64,000 nt of DNA from Cordia subcordata. Lineage: Eukaryota; Streptophyta; Magnoliopsida; Boraginales; Cordiaceae. Of this stretch, positions 1 to 12,950 are shown piece by piece. The position numbers and the translations under genes were made by a program. Numbering within the stretch: position 1 is the first letter of the stretch; every line of letters begins with the position of its first letter. The notes below the pieces were generated by a model. It was not told the DNA's origin. It searched no databases and worked only from the letters and a program-made list of their open reading frames with translations. The stretch spans positions 744,001 to 808,000 of the forward strand of contig JAPTOF010000017.1 of the NCBI GenBank assembly GCA_028554755.1, written 5' to 3'.

Positions 1-8
1 ATTAGCTC

Positions 9-224
9 TCAACCATCCTTCAAATTCTTCATCTTTACGGCTTCAGAAGGGTATGCTTCAATCACTTCATATGGACCATCCCATCGAGACTTCAATTTAC
101 CTTGAAAGATCTTCAAATGAGAATTAAACAACCAAACTTTATTAGTTGGAGAGAAAGACCTCCTAAGAACATGCCTAATATGTGTCATTTGTGAGAGTTT
201 TGTACATAATGTTTGCATGCACAT
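9..224 (-). pseudogene. Integrase C-terminal fragment of element A
   Basis: Encodes the end of the integrase, with the motif KVWLFNSHLKIFQGKLKSRW, the chromodomain-less C-terminal region typical of Athila/Tat integrases (the same block is seen at 24071-24340 and 44670-45035). Only residues from about position 20 on are integrase. The upstream end of this reading frame runs into the solo LTR at about 178, so the integrase is split here and resumes at 1652. Confidence 0.8.
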
Positions 225-1651
225 TTAGAGGTGTTCTAGAGCATAATTGAATGCATTTAGTATAGAGTTTATATGTAATTTTTAATATTTGTACATAACG
301 TATTTAAATGCATAAATACTATACTAAGTGTTATATCCAGTGTTTTAGGTAAGTTTTGGGATGGGTTGAGCTTAAACGAGGAAGAAACGAGCTAAATGTT
401 GAAGGCCAAGAGAACAAAGATTGAAGATTGAAGATCAAATCAATCTACTAGCTGGGGCTAGGGAAGAACTGGCTGACCTACCAGCAGGGTCACCCGGTAA
501 ACCCAGAGACCAAAATCTATACTGGTCAAGCGAACTGGCTGACCCAGTCAGCTGGTTATTCTATAGACCAAATGTTGTAACCGGTCGACCCCCCTTGTTA
601 CTGGCTAGCCAGTAGGGTCCCTCGGTATTCACACTGAAGAGTCTATAAATAGCCCATTTTAGGTCATTTTAAAGGGAGTAACTTTATTTTATTAAACCCT
701 AACCCTTTACCCACTTCACCAAACACCTCAAACTACTATCCTACCAAACTAAGCAAAGATTAAAGCATCTAACAAGGATTTGAAGGATTTGTACGGATTT
801 GGAAGAAATATTTAGGGGAGTTCTTCTTGTTCTCTTTCTATTTCTTGTATATATGTTGCTAGATTAGGCTAGATCTTTATGTGTTTGTTGTTGTATATTA
901 GATTAAGGCTATGAATAAAGGATTTGTGTTTATCTTTGGCTTTTAATACATTCTTCTTTACATTGATTAATGGAATGAATCAATGTCTATGTGTTGATAA
1001 TCAAACATGTCTATGTGTTTGTTAAAATGCCCAAGTGAAGTTGTATGTGTTATTTTGTGCTTAAATACTATCAGTAGTGGTGTCACCTTAGCCTTAATCT
1101 ATGCTAACAACATGAGCCCTATTTGCAACTAGGTATGTTGATTAATATGCTTAATTAATGACTTGTGTGGTAGGAGTATAACTCTAGCTTGAAACGATAC
1201 TAAAAGGGTATCCACTAGCACTAGTTAATGCTCTAGAAGTCTAATATCTAGTCTGAAACAATACTAATAAGTTAGTCTCGAGTAGGACATTGACCAACAC
1301 CAAGGAAAGTAATCAAGCCATAGCTAGCCTGAACCATTATCATAGCCTGAGTCTAGTTACAACATAATTGCCTGAGATTCCCTTCTACCTTGTAGAGCTT
1401 TATTTCCTTAACTTTGCACCTATAGTTCCTCCATTAGATTAGGCTAGCTTAGGTTTATTTTCCATTGTCCTGAACTCCCTCCTATCCTCAAGAAAGCAAC
1501 ACACACACATACACGTAGCTAGTTTTAGGCATCAAGCACGTAGAGACCAAACTAAGGTAGCCTCTCTATGGAAGAACAACCCCATACTTGCACAATTCAC
1601 TACACATGACCCGTGCACTTGCGGGTGTAAATACACGATTAGTACCTATCA
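178..1651 (+). mobile_element. Solo gypsy LTR (same family as the LTR of element D), plus orientation
   Basis: About 1.47 kb inserted in the integrase of A. Its first 150 bases match the reverse complement of 60850-61040 (end of the D LTR), and its last bases match the other D LTR end. The integrase reads on both sides of it. Candidate target duplication ATGCC/ATGCA flanks it, so the boundaries are uncertain by 1-2 bases; the initial TG appears mutated to TA. It holds one degenerate CCGGTCGACC motif near 584 and a TATA box at 644-652. The 603-bp duplication found in the D LTR is absent. Confidence 0.75.
644..652 (+). promoter_or_regulatory. LTR TATA box (TATAAATAG)
   Basis: Perfect plant TATA motif in the solo LTR, about 60 bases downstream of a CCGGTCGACC motif. 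The corresponding spot in the related LTRs is also a TATA-like box just downstream of these GC-rich motifs, which supports a U3 promoter position. Confidence 0.6.
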
Positions 1652-2560
1652 TGCAATTTGTTCATCCTATCCTGGAAAAGCTTGGCATCTTTATGTGCTT
1701 CAAACCTAAGCACTTCCAACTCTACTAGGTCTAACTTCCTCTTCTCAACCACTCTAGCCAAATCAAAATTTAAGGCTTTGACAGCCCAATATGCTCTACG
1801 CTCCAACTCAACAAGCAAGTCGAAAGCTTGACCATATACTAATCTATGTGGAGACACGCCAGTAGGAGTCTTAAATATGGTAAGATAAGCTCATAATGCA
1901 TCACTCAACCTAACTGTCTTCTCTAAAATGGACTTAATCTCCCTATTGGTCACTTCAACTAGTCCACTAGTCTCGGGTGACAGGGGTAGCAATCTTGTGT
2001 GTGACTGAATATCTCCTAAGTAATGCCTCAATTGTCCTATGGCAAAAATGTTGACCACTGTCAATAATCAAGACTCTAAACCTAGCAAAGATGTCTCCCT
2101 AATAAACTTAACCACAACACTATGGTTATTGGTATGTATGGGAATTACCTCAAACTATTTGGACATGTAATCTACAGCCACTAAGATGTACTGATACCTA
2201 AAGAAAGGTGGAAATAGACCTATGAAATCTATACCCCAAATATCAAACAACTCACAAGGAAGAATAGGGGATAAAGGCAAAATGTTTCTCCTAGAAATGA
2301 ACCTAGATTGTTGACATGTAACATATCTTGTACAAAACTCCTAGGCATCTCTAAAGAGTATGGGTCTAAAGAAACCACTTTGTAAGAACTTATCTACTGT
2401 TTTCTTACCATTAAAGTGACCTCTACATCTATCTCCATGGCACATGCTAAGAATGATCTCAAACTCACTCTCAGGCACACACTGGCAAATCACTTGATCC
2501 ACATAAACCTTAAAGAGATAAGGGTCCTCTTAAAAGAAGTGCTTAACCTATGCATAGAAC
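1652..2560 (-). pseudogene. Integrase core and H2C2 region of element A (broken)
   Basis: At 1652-1857 the minus strand gives SPHRLVYGQAFDLLVELERR and further integrase residues; the core (1860-2230) and the HHCC zinc-binding linker (about 2260-2480) are recognisable by alignment with element B (24341-25200) but are interrupted by stops. The catalytic core region around 2050-2230 parallels the B segment with VAVDY and ISDRG. The gene continues at 9-224 beyond the solo LTR. Confidence 0.7.
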
Positions 2561-4330
2561 CTATCTCTTTCTCTTTTCTCCTAATGGGATGGTAAATGTC
2601 TTATGGCAAAATAATTCACTATGTGCACAAACCATGTTGTGTATTGAGAAATTATAAACAACTGCTCATTAAGAAAGGAATCACGAAAAGGGATGGAAAC
2701 ACTAGGGGAATCATGCACAAGATGGGATAAATAGTTCTCCAAGAGAATTCTCATTGCCTTTCTAATCTCTAATTTTAACATCAAACTCCTGAACAAGTAA
2801 CAACCCTCTAATCAACATAGGCTTTGAATCACGCTTAGAAAGGAGATAGCACAAAGCTACGTAATTGTAGTAGCAATGAATTTCAAACCAAGGATGTCCG
2901 GATGGAATTTATCAAGTGCAAACACTATAGTTAGAAGCTCTTTCTCAATAGTGGTGTAGTTCTTCTAGGCATCATCTAGAGTCTTGTTAGCATAGTAAAT
3001 CACATAAGGCAACTTATCCTTACGTTGACCTAACACTGCACCTATGACTAAGTCTAATGCATCATACATGATCTAAAATGGCAAGCAATAGTCAAGAAGC
3101 TAAGTGATAAGAAAAGAGGACAATAAGGACTCAAGCTTCTCAAAGGCTTTAACACACTTATCATCAAACACAAAGAGAGAATTGTGCACTAGAAGTCTAA
3201 ATAACAGATGAGCAATGTGACTAAAATCCTTAATGAATCTCCTGTAGAAACCTGCATGGCCAAGAAAGGATCTAATACCCTTAATTGTCTTAGGAATCGA
3301 CAACTTCTCTATGAGCTCATCCTTGATAGGGTTAACTTGGATACCATCAAAACACATCACATGACTTAAGACTATGCCTCTCAAAACCATGAAATAGGAT
3401 TTCTTCCAGCTAAGCGCCAAATTCATCTCAACACATCGGTCCAACACTAAACAAAGATGTCTAAGGCACTCATGGAAGCTAGATCCAGAGACTGAGAAAT
3501 CATCCATGAAAATCTCTAAGTGCTTTTCAATCATGTCATTAAAGATGGCCATTATACACCTCTAAAAAGTGGCAGGTACATTACAAAGATCGGATGGCAT
3601 TCTCTTAGAAGCAAATGTGCCATAAGGGCAAGTAAAAGTGGTCTTTTTCTAGTTCTTGGGAAACACGGGGATCTAATTATACCCTGAATACCCATCTAAG
3701 AAACAATAGCACTAAATGGAATCTTGGAATTGAAGCCTCATCGGGTCGGTAGGCTTGGCCCAGAATAGCTATGCCCAGCTATTCTATCTAAAATTTGAGG
3801 GCAAAGGGAAATGATCCTTTCTAGTTTTAGAGTTGAGCTTCCTATAGTCAATGCAAACTCTCTAACCTATATGTGTTTGAGCAGAAATAAGCTCTCCTAT
3901 ATCATTCTGAACAATCATGATTCTAGATTTCTTTGGAACAACTTGAATTGGACTGGCTCGTTGACTATTAGAGATCGGATAAATGATTCTTGTATCCAAC
4001 AACTTAATGACCTCTTTTCTAACAACCTCAGACATATTAGGGTTTAATCTTTTCTACATCTCTTAGGACTGCTCCATCCTCAAGATGAATCCTATGTATG
4101 CAAATAAAAGGATATGTGCCTTTCAAATCTCCAATTATCCTTCCTATGGCTTTCTTATGGTCTCTAAGGACACCTAATAGATGTTACTCGTGCTCATTAG
4201 ACAAATTTCAAGTTATGATAACAAGAAGAGACTCATCATGTCCTAGAAACGCATACTTCAAATGATTGGAAGGGCCTTAAGTTTTAAAGCTGGGGCGAAT
4301 TCAACCAAAGAGGGATCAACCTCACTAGCA
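2561..4330 (-). pseudogene. Reverse transcriptase and RNase H of element A (broken)
   Basis: The clearest open segment is 3100-3552, about 150 residues. It contains the RT active-site motif FMDDFS (the YXDD box of this lineage) and the following thumb block with [20 protein letters not shown]. RNase H follows at 2581-3090 with stops. The N-terminal RT part (about 3560-4330) is legible in fragments, for example NHLKYAFLGHDES near 4205-4270, a typical Athila-like sequence upstream of RT. Frame changes and stops make it non-functional. Confidence 0.8.
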
Positions 4331-4428
4331 ACATGATCTTCACTGGAAATGGGAATAGAGGACTGACCTCAGGTGACTGCTCAGGCCTAGAATCATCAAT
4401 TATGGAAGTAAAAGCCATATACTTTATC

Positions 4429-4990
4429 TTAAAGGAAGCTATCTAAAATATCCTTAAGCTCTCTCAACTCATCACTATCAGTCATCGTCTCTACCACATG
4501 ATTCTGAACACAAGAATCTATAACAACAACCATAAAACAATTCTCAACGTAAGAATTTATAACATCAACCATAAAATAATCCTCCACATCATTCATACCT
4601 ATGCCCATCTTATTTGCTGCATCTGTGACCTTCAAGAAAGACTTTAGATTTCCAAACTTAAGCTTTATCATTCCCGACTTGTAATGAAAAATGGCATCGA
4701 CTGTGGCAAGAAATGGGCAACTTAGAAGAATGGGTATAGAGTGCCTAGTGTCTAGGCCGGAATCCATGTCTAGAACTAAAAATTCAATGGGGAAGAAGAA
4801 CTCATCGACCTGAACCATGACGTCCTCAACTACAACACGGGATCTCCTCTCAAACCTATCAGTAAGCTAAAGTATGACATGAGTGGGGGAAAGGTTTGCT
4901 AAGTCTCATTACTGATAGACAGAATAAGGGATGAGATTAACACTGGACCCTAGGTCAAGAAGAGCATGATATATCTGAGTCTCTCTAATG
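4429..4990 (-). pseudogene. Aspartic protease region of element A
   Basis: The minus strand carries HALLDLGSSVNLIP (about 4930-4972), the active-site loop of the retrotransposon aspartic protease with its D-L-G intact. Downstream, 4429-4818 reads FFPIEFLVLDMDSG and ILLSCPFLATVDAIF, matching the usual ILGRPFLAT block of Athila proteases. Between the two the frame is disturbed near 4820-4900. Aspartic proteases of this kind mature Gag-Pol inside the particle. Confidence 0.75.
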
Positions 4991-5040
4991 TGAAACAGGA
5001 CGATGAAGGCTCTTGGATCACTAAACTTGGTCGAAAGGCC

Positions 5041-5421
5041 CTAAATGCAAATACTACTGACTTTCTCAGTCAACTTCACCTTTTTAGGCATGCTAGAGGC
5101 ACTATGCTTCTGTGTGCGTAGATCTTTAAAGAACTTTGAGTAAGTAAGAATAGACAAGATAGCATCAACTAGAGGAAGATTGACCTTAAGGTCCTTCAAG
5201 TGCTTTAAGATCTTGAAAGCTCGAGAATCCTCAATTGGCTTAGGTTTCTCTAAAGCCTCAAGGAAGGGAGCTCTAGGAACAGGATCACTAGACGCAATAG
5301 GTTGTTTTCTATCCTGATATGCGCAGTTGCTACACTCGACACGGTCTTTAACAGGATCCTCTCTCTCAATAGGGTACTTACCAGGCTCACTAGACTCAAG
5401 TGGATCTATGGATTCAGGCAC
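5041..5421 (-). pseudogene. Gag-protease linker of element A
   Basis: About 126 residues ending in the block FKILKHLKDLKVNLPLVDAI and then YSKFFKDLRTQK, which precedes the protease in Athila-like polyproteins (compare 27571-28107 in element B). The N-terminal half is acidic and low-complexity. It lies directly upstream of the protease on the minus strand; a stop at its end separates it from the protease frame. Confidence 0.75.
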
Positions 5422-5559
5422 TATAGATCATTCAACTCTAACTCCATTGTCAACTACCTGACCACTCCTAAAGGTGGTCATAGCCTTGGCCTTTGTATGA
5501 GGAGGATAAGTGGGGACAGAGAAGGAATAGGCCTGACCTCTAGGATTAACCTTTGGCTA

Positions 5560-7120
5560 TGACGGGAGCTTACCAGGATCCCTAGTGCTTAAATGAGTAG
5601 CAAGCTATCTTAACTGTGCATCTACCCTAGCCATGTGTTGCCAATAACTAGCTATCTCTAGTTAATTTTGCTGAATCATCTGCATCAAAGGGTCAAGATT
5701 CTCATCACTAGTGGGCTAGCTACAAGATGGGGTAGAAAGTATAGGGAAAGACTATGCAACAAGTGATGGTGTAGCCTGTGTAAGAAGGGCCTGATGCTAT
5801 AGGGCACTAGGAAGCCTAGACTAGTTTACATGATAAAACACTAGAGGATTAACAGGATGGGGTCTCTATTGGAATGGGGCCTGGGGATGGAAGAATCAAA
5901 TTGGCCTGACACAAAGAAAACTTCAGATTATCCCTTCACCCTAGATTATAAGTGTTGGAATGTGGAATGTACTCTTGCGAGTACCCCTGGGTAACACAAC
6001 CTTACTCCTGAATGAACTCAGGGAATTGATGAGCTAAAGGAAATTACAAGGTCTCATGGAAAGACTCAGAACACAAGGCACATATCTTAGTGATGAAAGA
6101 AGAAGACAAAGACATTAGAGGATTAGGCCTATAGTTGGAAGTAGAAGACATGCTCGAAGAGATTAATTGATCAAGCTTCTGAGTCAATGCCTTTACCTTA
6201 ATAGGAAGATCATGGGATGTGCCTACCTCGTGAACACCTCTCTTATGATTCACCTTACCAGACCTATCCATAGTGGCATTCTGAAAAGGATCCTCAGTTA
6301 AAAGTTCCATTCTTTCCAATGCATCGCTCAGCCTTAGATGGTAGAAATTGCCACTCGACATGGCATTAACTATTACACGTTGAGAATTAGTAAGGCCCTA
6401 AAGAAGTACTGGTAGAGATCATGGGTGTTGTACCCATGATAGGGACACTGACACAAAAGATCATTGAACCTCTCATAAGCCTCATGGAAAGGATCGAAGT
6501 CGTGCTGCAAAAAGGTCATAATAGTAGTCTAAATGTCAGCTGTCTTAGCCTTGGGGTAGAAACGCTAATAGAATTGGGATAGAAGGCTATCCCAAGAATT
6601 GATGGAACCACAAGGCAAAGAATGAAGCCACTACTTAGCCTTGTCCTTCAGCGAGAAAGGGAATAACTTCAAGTGAATGTGCTCATGTGACATATTGGGA
6701 AAGTTGAAGATGGAAATAGATTTCCACGAAATCAGTGACATAAGTAAGAGGACTCTCATTATTGCGCCCATAGAAAGAGGGGAGCATGGCCAAGCTTGAT
6801 GTCAAAGCTTGTATCCCCCAAACCCTATAGATTGATAGTGAAATTAGGCTCAAAGGAGTTCAGCAAAAAGTACTACCTTATGGTAAGCTCATCTTTTAAA
6901 TATGCGAATTTCGAAATGGCTCATCAAGTGGAGGAATGGGATGAATAAAAGGGATAGGAGAAATGGGTAGAGGATAAAGATATAGTGGAACACCTTGCTC
7001 TTGCCTATTGTCCGCTATCTCTTCTAAAAGATTCTCTAAATTCCTAATGTGATGTACAATTCTTTGAGGTTCAGCATCAACGGGTGCTAGGGGCAATCTC
7101 AAGGATCTCCTACCATGCAT
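5560..7120 (-). pseudogene. Gag of element A (broken)
   Basis: Starts at 7120 with a basic peptide containing GRRSLRLPLAPVDAEPQRI, equivalent to GRRSLRNPLVPLNPEPNKI of element B, a few hundred bases downstream of the PBS. A second legible segment is 6044-6361 (SSGNFYHLRLSDALERMELL), matching the C-terminal half of B Gag. The capsid-like middle (6370-6890) and the tail (5560-6040) align with B only when frames are switched. Gag would form the particle; this copy cannot. Confidence 0.75.
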
Positions 7121-7394
7121 ACAAAACTAGAAAAGAAACTCCCTCCATTTCAAACCCTCAAAACTTCAACAATCCTAAATCTACAGCAAGTAAGCCACAA
7201 ACATCTAATAAGCTACTAAACAAGAAAGAAAGAAGCTACAACTATAAACTAGAAAGCAACATAACTATGCCATTAGATAAGCGAAACAAATAAGCATGAA
7301 TAACTAACTAGCAAAGCAAGAAAGCATGAAAAACAAATATAGAAATGCAACTTACTTAAAAACACACAAAATTAAAGAAGCAAACCACCGTGCC

Positions 7395-7412
7395 TCCCCG
7401 ATAACGACACCA
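7395..7412 (-). other. Primer binding site of element A (tRNA-Asp type)
   Basis: The minus strand reads TGGTGTCGTTATCGGGGA followed by GGCAC. This is the complement of the plant tRNA-Asp 3' end with a few changes and is the usual Athila PBS. It lies 6 bases from the LTR end. Confidence 0.8.
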
Positions 7413-8619
7413 AAAACTTGATGTAAATCCAGAGTGTAACCCTAGAAAAGCCCGTAAGTGTACAAGTTGATTGTAGTAAAGCGTGTAAGTGTAAGATTGT
7501 ACTCTGAGAGAGGCTATAAACTAGGTTTACTTCTACAATCTAATGTCTTCTAAGAAGCTACAAACTACTAACTTAACCTCTTTTTTAGGGTTTTTTCAGA
7601 TTAAAGAGAGCTACATAACAAGAAAAGTAAGACTAAACTAAAGAAAGTGCCATTAAACTAAGAAAAGTGTGTGTGTGCAATGGACGTATGTAAAATCAAA
7701 CTACCTAAGAGGATTAAACAAAATCTAGGATGACTCCTACTTACTTACAGGCTTATTACACACTTGCTAGGGCTTGAAAGATGGGCTAAAGGAGGTGTTA
7801 CTACTCTAATTCTAGATACCTAATTAGATTGCCTTATTAACCTTAGAGTCTTAGTGTGAATCTATCTCTAAGTTGGCCTCCCTATAGCATAGCTTATGAA
7901 TAAGCCATGGCCCTCTTTCATGAATAAAACCCTACGTCTAGCATTCAATCATACTAAAAAATAGAGTTATAGAGATATAAATAACAAGCAAGTTCAATAA
8001 TGACAAAAACTTTCTAATAAGCATTTCAACAAATACTAGATAAGCAAGAAAAAGATAGCCATTAAATCATTAAATCATTAAAAAATGTAGCATATGTTCC
8101 ATCGTCTTTCAAACCCAAACATAAAGTGTATTCACAAGCTCACAATCAAGTATTCATCATCCTTTTAAAGTCCACTCATTCTTGATAAAAACAAGGACAA
8201 CAGAAAAGAGAAAGCACTTCCCCAAATCCTTGCTTTGCATTCTTGCTCAAACTTCTTCAAATTCTTCCAAAGTAGCTCAATCTCCCTCAAAATGGCTTGA
8301 AAATGTATGTTTATGTATGAATTAGTATGTAGAAAAGAGGTGAGTAGCTAGGGCTTTAGTGTGTGAGAGTGTGTGAAAAATGTCATAGGAGTATAAGGCT
8401 TAATTTCCTCAAGAATGAGAGGAAATCCTCTTACATAACTGCTGCCCCCCACTCCTTTTAGCTTGAATTTGGCTCATCCTAGCTTGGCTTTTCCTCTAAA
8501 TTAGCTCTTGAGCTTCTTCTTTTCTCCCCTAAGCCAAGCAAGCTCAAAACTTCTTCGGGGGAAAAAAAAAATTGGCTGCTCTTCCCCTCTTTCCTCCTCC
8601 AGCGTCCCTTTTTAAGGTC

Positions 8620-8699
8620 CTTAGCGTCTTTTTTTTTAAGCTTGCTAAGCTTCCCTCGTCTTAGTGTCCTTTTTTTTAAGCTTGCTAAGCTTCCCTCGT
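8620..8699. repeat. 40-bp tandem duplication in the A LTR
   Basis: Two adjacent 40-bp units, each a T-run followed by AAGCTTGCTAAGCTTCCCTC; the shared block begins at 8638 and 8678. AAGCTTGCTAAGCTT is itself nearly palindromic. A lysine/arginine-rich minus-strand frame here (8479-8709) is a by-product of the repeat. Confidence 0.8.
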
Positions 8700-9459
8700 T
8701 GGCCTTCATTTAAGCATGCTTCTCAGCTTGCTCCTTTAGCTATAGCCGAAAGAGAACAAAGTAAGGGAGAGAGTTGATTTCTGTTGTTCTTAATAGCTGC
8801 GTGCTTATCAGCTTGCTTGTGTTGGCTTAGCTTTTTTTTTCTTTTTTTAATATTTTGGGAGTGTGCGTACATGAGTGAGCTTAAAAGATGTTTGGGCATG
8901 GCTAAGGGTTGCTGCTATGTACGTGAGAGTGAAAGGGAACTGTGAGCTTTTCTGATTTGGAGCTGAAAGAAAAAGAAGAGTGTGTCGTGTGTTTATGTAG
9001 CTGCTGAGAGTGAGAGAAGCTTAGAGCTTGTGCTTTGAGGTTTTTTTTGTGCTACTGCGAAGCTTATGAGCTGGTTAGTTTGGGATAGAGGGCTTTGGTT
9101 GCTGTGTTTAGTTGAGCTTGCACGAGGGAAGGTTTGGCTAAAAGAGAGGGCTTTGGTGATTGTGCTGCAGCGTGAGTAGCTGCTATGCTGATTAGTGTTT
9201 GATTTCTTGAGTGATCTGTGAGTAATGCGAGGTTACTTGTCTTTTTCGATTTTATCTCTTTTTTTTTTCTTGGCTGCTACTGTGTGTGTGTGTTTTTGAA
9301 AGAGTTTACCCGTGTGCTGAGGAGAAAAAAAAACTTGGCTATTTGTGTGTGTGGTTTGAATTGGTGATGGGCTTGGATGATAAATGTGCATGTGTATTGT
9401 GTTTGGCATAAAAGATTACCTATTATATTACAATATTTTACCTACTAATACCGTAATAC

Positions 9460-9816
9460 TAATATAGAAATTATTAATTATTGTGGATATTCTTCTTTAG
9501 GTTAGTTTATTATTATCCAAACTCTAAATACGGTTCATGACTAACTGGACCCTTATGACATAAAGTTGAATTAGTTTCAGTATTTTATCTCAATGTAAAT
9601 TCTAGTCTTATATAACTGCTCTTGTATTACTCCTATAAATAAGGGCCTCTACGTTATAAATTTGTATTATGTACCAAATACCAACAATTAAGAGAAGCAA
9701 TAAAATATTATCCCATCTTCTCTCTCTTATATTTTCTCTCTTTTCTTGTTATTTATATTCTCTATAAATCTCTTGTTTATATATCTCATTTATGTTTTAT
9801 AGTTATTTTTATAACA
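9460..9816 (+). repeat. 5' LTR of small copia element
   Basis: Direct repeat of 12530-12885, about 90% similar by eye, with a TATA box TATAAATAA at 9634-9642. The first bases (TAATATAG) have decayed from TGTTATG; it ends ATAACA. Confidence 0.8.
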
Positions 9817-12529
9817 CGTTATTAGTACGATTAGTTTCTACTTATCAAGAGACATGAAGAGATTATTATGAAGATCTGAAGAGAAAGAATTCTTAACAAC
9901 ATGATGATATTTATACCGTAATTTTTGGTAAATTGATATTGAGATTATTAGTAAAGTTTATTTTAGCCTTTTTAATTTTATTTTGAATTATATATATTTC
10001 AAGATGTCAAATATCACAAACTAAAAGTTTTTTGTTTAATTATATTATGCAATTTGCCTGAAAAATTGAAATTGATATCTATATGGTCTCGAACTAGAAG
10101 TTTGACGTTTTATTAGATGAGGCAATGAAAATATGAGGTGAACCCTTTGAGGTTAAAGTCCACGTAGATGATATGAATTATGGAGAAATTCTTTTATGGA
10201 AGGAAATTATACATCCCTAAAGGATTACGATAAATTAATAATATTCCTTCATTATTTTCATAGATCCAAGCCTAAATATCAATTGGCAAAGGATTTTTAG
10301 ATCCTGAAATATGACCATCTCAAGGCAATATTTCAAAACTCGCGATAAATAAATTTAACTGCGATTGCAGAATTCTAAAGTTGAAAGCGAGTATAAATCC
10401 ACAATATTTCTCAAATAATTTATACAGAAAAAAATGGATACCCTGAGTATGCTCCAATATTATCAATACTAAGACCATGATTTAAAAAATATTTTTTGGG
10501 CATAATCACATCTTTTGAGCAAAATAAGTTATGACAAATTATTATCAATCATATCAATTTGCTCAAAATCATTCTTTGAAGAGAATGATATATTATCTCA
10601 TTATTATGAATGTGATTGCAGACATTATGATGGTCATATGGGTGCAATAATAATGAAGAGAATTCTTAAGAATTCATGTATGCACCTTAAATGTGTTGCT
10701 TGTTCACAAGAGGAAAAACGATAAGTGGACAATCCCCTCTAAATACATTGAATCGTCTAAATGTCTATGATAAATTCAAAAGGGGTAAATAAATTGGTTC
10801 AGTAAAATCTTTTATTGAACGCTTAAAAAGTGCATATTCCTAGACCATCATTGATGATATTAAAAAATTGCCTAATGCTATCCAGGAATATGTTATGTAA
10901 TATATTGCAACAGTTATTAAAAAAAGATCAACTGCTTATCAATTACTACTCCCTATTGGTCTCGAAAAAGAAATCTCATCTAAATAGTTTTTTGTTGTGT
11001 AAAATATATCCCTGTTGGTCCATCACAGGGCATTAAGATGGGAATGTGAAAAAGGAGTTGGGAATTTATATTGATTTTAAATTTTAGACAATTATTAAAT
11101 ATTTTGTTTCATTGAATATTAAAAAAACATATATTGCTAATTGTTGAAAAATATTCCTAACATTAAGGGGAGAAAAACAAAATTTGGAAAATTGAAAAGT
11201 TCTATAGCTTTTAAACTGTTAATTCTAGTCAGGGAATGAGCTAGTGTGTCATGTAGTTATACTTTGTTATCATACTCCTTCCTTGTATAAGCCAAACATT
11301 AGTGACTTGGAATTAATTCTAACGAGATATGTTTTAATGTGGTGGTTGCAATTATATTAGCCTGGCAATTTTCGAAAGGTGTTCAATTATGCATCTTATA
11401 AATATGAAACAACAATATGCGTGTGTTTCATATTTATATAAAAGTCCTAAAGGATTAGAGATGTTTGAAGCATAAATATTTGAAGAAGTATATTTAAAGC
11501 TCTTTGTGTTAGCTAAAACATCTTGAAAATTGAGATATAATTTCTTTAATGCAAATATTCTAAAGAAAAGGGTTTAACGACCTATATATATAAGAGAGAC
11601 TTATGAAGAGCTTGCACGAAGAAATTTTGAGATGATTATTTTGGCTCAGCTTGAAGTTTAGTCTCTATTTAGCTAGAATATTATCCATCAATCACTTTGG
11701 CAAAAGAAATTTTAGAGCCAAAAAACTCATATTTTGAGTGTCTGAATATTTTGACTCTTGAAGTTTTGATGGGTCATTTTGATTTTGTGAAGATAATAAA
11801 AAACTATTGGTCCTAAAGTGTCATACCTCAATGCATCTTGCTATACTACATGCGCTGACACAATTATCTCTTATTTTATAGCCTTGGAGGTATAACACAA
11901 AAATGTTGTTATCATTATTATCAAGACACTTGAAGTCAAAGTTGATTCAGCATAAAAATTGTTGAGTATTTGTTGACTCACAACGAGCATTATGTTTTCA
12001 TATATGCTAAAATTATTACGTACTCTTGCTCATAAAAGCTCATTGTTGTTGTTATCTCCCCGAAGCATGGCAATTTATTACTCAGCAAATGAATGATATT
12101 AATTATTTTAGTAAAGGGAAATTATAGTAAAAATTATTGAGCCTCGCATATAATGGTAAATCCATGCATGACCTCCCCAAGAAATATGAAAAAGTGCTCA
12201 TCAAGTTTCTCAAGCAAGAACTTGGCAAGTTCATCTTAATTAATATTGTGCATAATGATATTTGAGAAACTACAAGATTGGCATATGTATTCAAAGATTT
12301 CTTGATATGTTTAAATGAAAGGGAAACAAATATGTGCTATACTCTTTTTCCCTTAGCCTAAGTTTTGTCCCATAGGGTTTTCCTAGCAAAGTTTTTAATG
12401 AGGTAGCATGAAGCATATAACAAGAATATTATACTCTTTTTCCTTCACTAGGATTTTTATCCTACTGGGTTTTTTTCTGGTAAGGTTTTTACGAGACATA
12501 TTCTTGAGAGAGGAACATATAAGGGGGAT
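9817..12529 (+). pseudogene. Decayed gag-pol interior of small copia element
   Basis: No frame longer than about 70 codons survives. Gag-like remains lie at 10250-10700. The integrase end may lie near 11130-11200, and RT fragments at 11430-11470 and 11740-11880. The 3' untranslated part (12330-12520) holds two imperfect copies of a block reading ACTCTTTTTCC...TTTTATCC, starting near 12338 and 12434. A purine tract AAGGGGGA at 12521-12528 directly precedes the 3' LTR and is the polypurine tract. Confidence 0.6.
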
Positions 12530-12885
12530 TGTTATGAAATTATTAATTATTGTGGATATTCATCTTTAGGCTAGTTTATTATTATCCAAAATTTGGATAT
12601 GGTTCATGACTATCTAAACCTTTATAAGATAAAGTTGGATGAGTTTAGGTATTTTATCTCAATGTAAATTCTAGTCTTATATAACTACACTTGTATTGCT
12701 CCTATAAATAGGGGCATTTGCATTGTAAACTTGTATTATGTACCAAGTACCAATAATCAAGAGAAGCAATAAAATATTCTTCCATCTTTGTTCTCTTATA
12801 TTTTCTCTCTTTTCTTGTTATTTATATTCTATTTATTTCCCTTTTTCATATATCTCTTTTCTATTATGTCGTTATTTTTATAACA
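12530..12885 (+). repeat. 3' LTR of small copia element
   Basis: 356 bp with TGTTAT...ATAACA ends, preceded by the polypurine tract AAGGGGGA and carrying TATAAATAG at 12703-12711. It is repeated at 9460-9816. Confidence 0.85.
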
Positions 12886-12892
12886 GACAAAC

Positions 12893-12918
12893 ATATATAT
12901 ATATACATATACATATAC

Positions 12919-12950
<32 letters not shown>

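Larger units (their letters stand above)
9460..12885 (+). mobile_element. Small degenerate Ty1/copia element
   Basis: Flanked by direct repeats of about 356 bp (9460-9816 and 12530-12885), the 3' one with TGTTAT...ATAACA ends. The 2.7-kb interior is shorter than a complete copia element and has no long ORF. Remnants can be read near 11440-11470 (KSPKGLEMFEA, an RT block) and 11750-11860 (RT end), in copia order. The sequence after the 5' LTR (CGTTATTAGTACGA) resembles the leader of a known copia group primed differently from tRNA-Met. Clear target duplication not seen; the right flank is a microsatellite. Confidence 0.75.

Noticed and set aside
8479..8709. Lysine-rich 76-codon minus-strand frame
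   Set aside because: Produced by poly-T runs and a 40-bp tandem repeat in the A LTR.
10515..11036. Two short plus-strand frames (69 and 68 codons) as small genes
   Set aside because: They lie in the decayed interior of the small copia element and change frame relative to gag/pol remnants; not independent genes.
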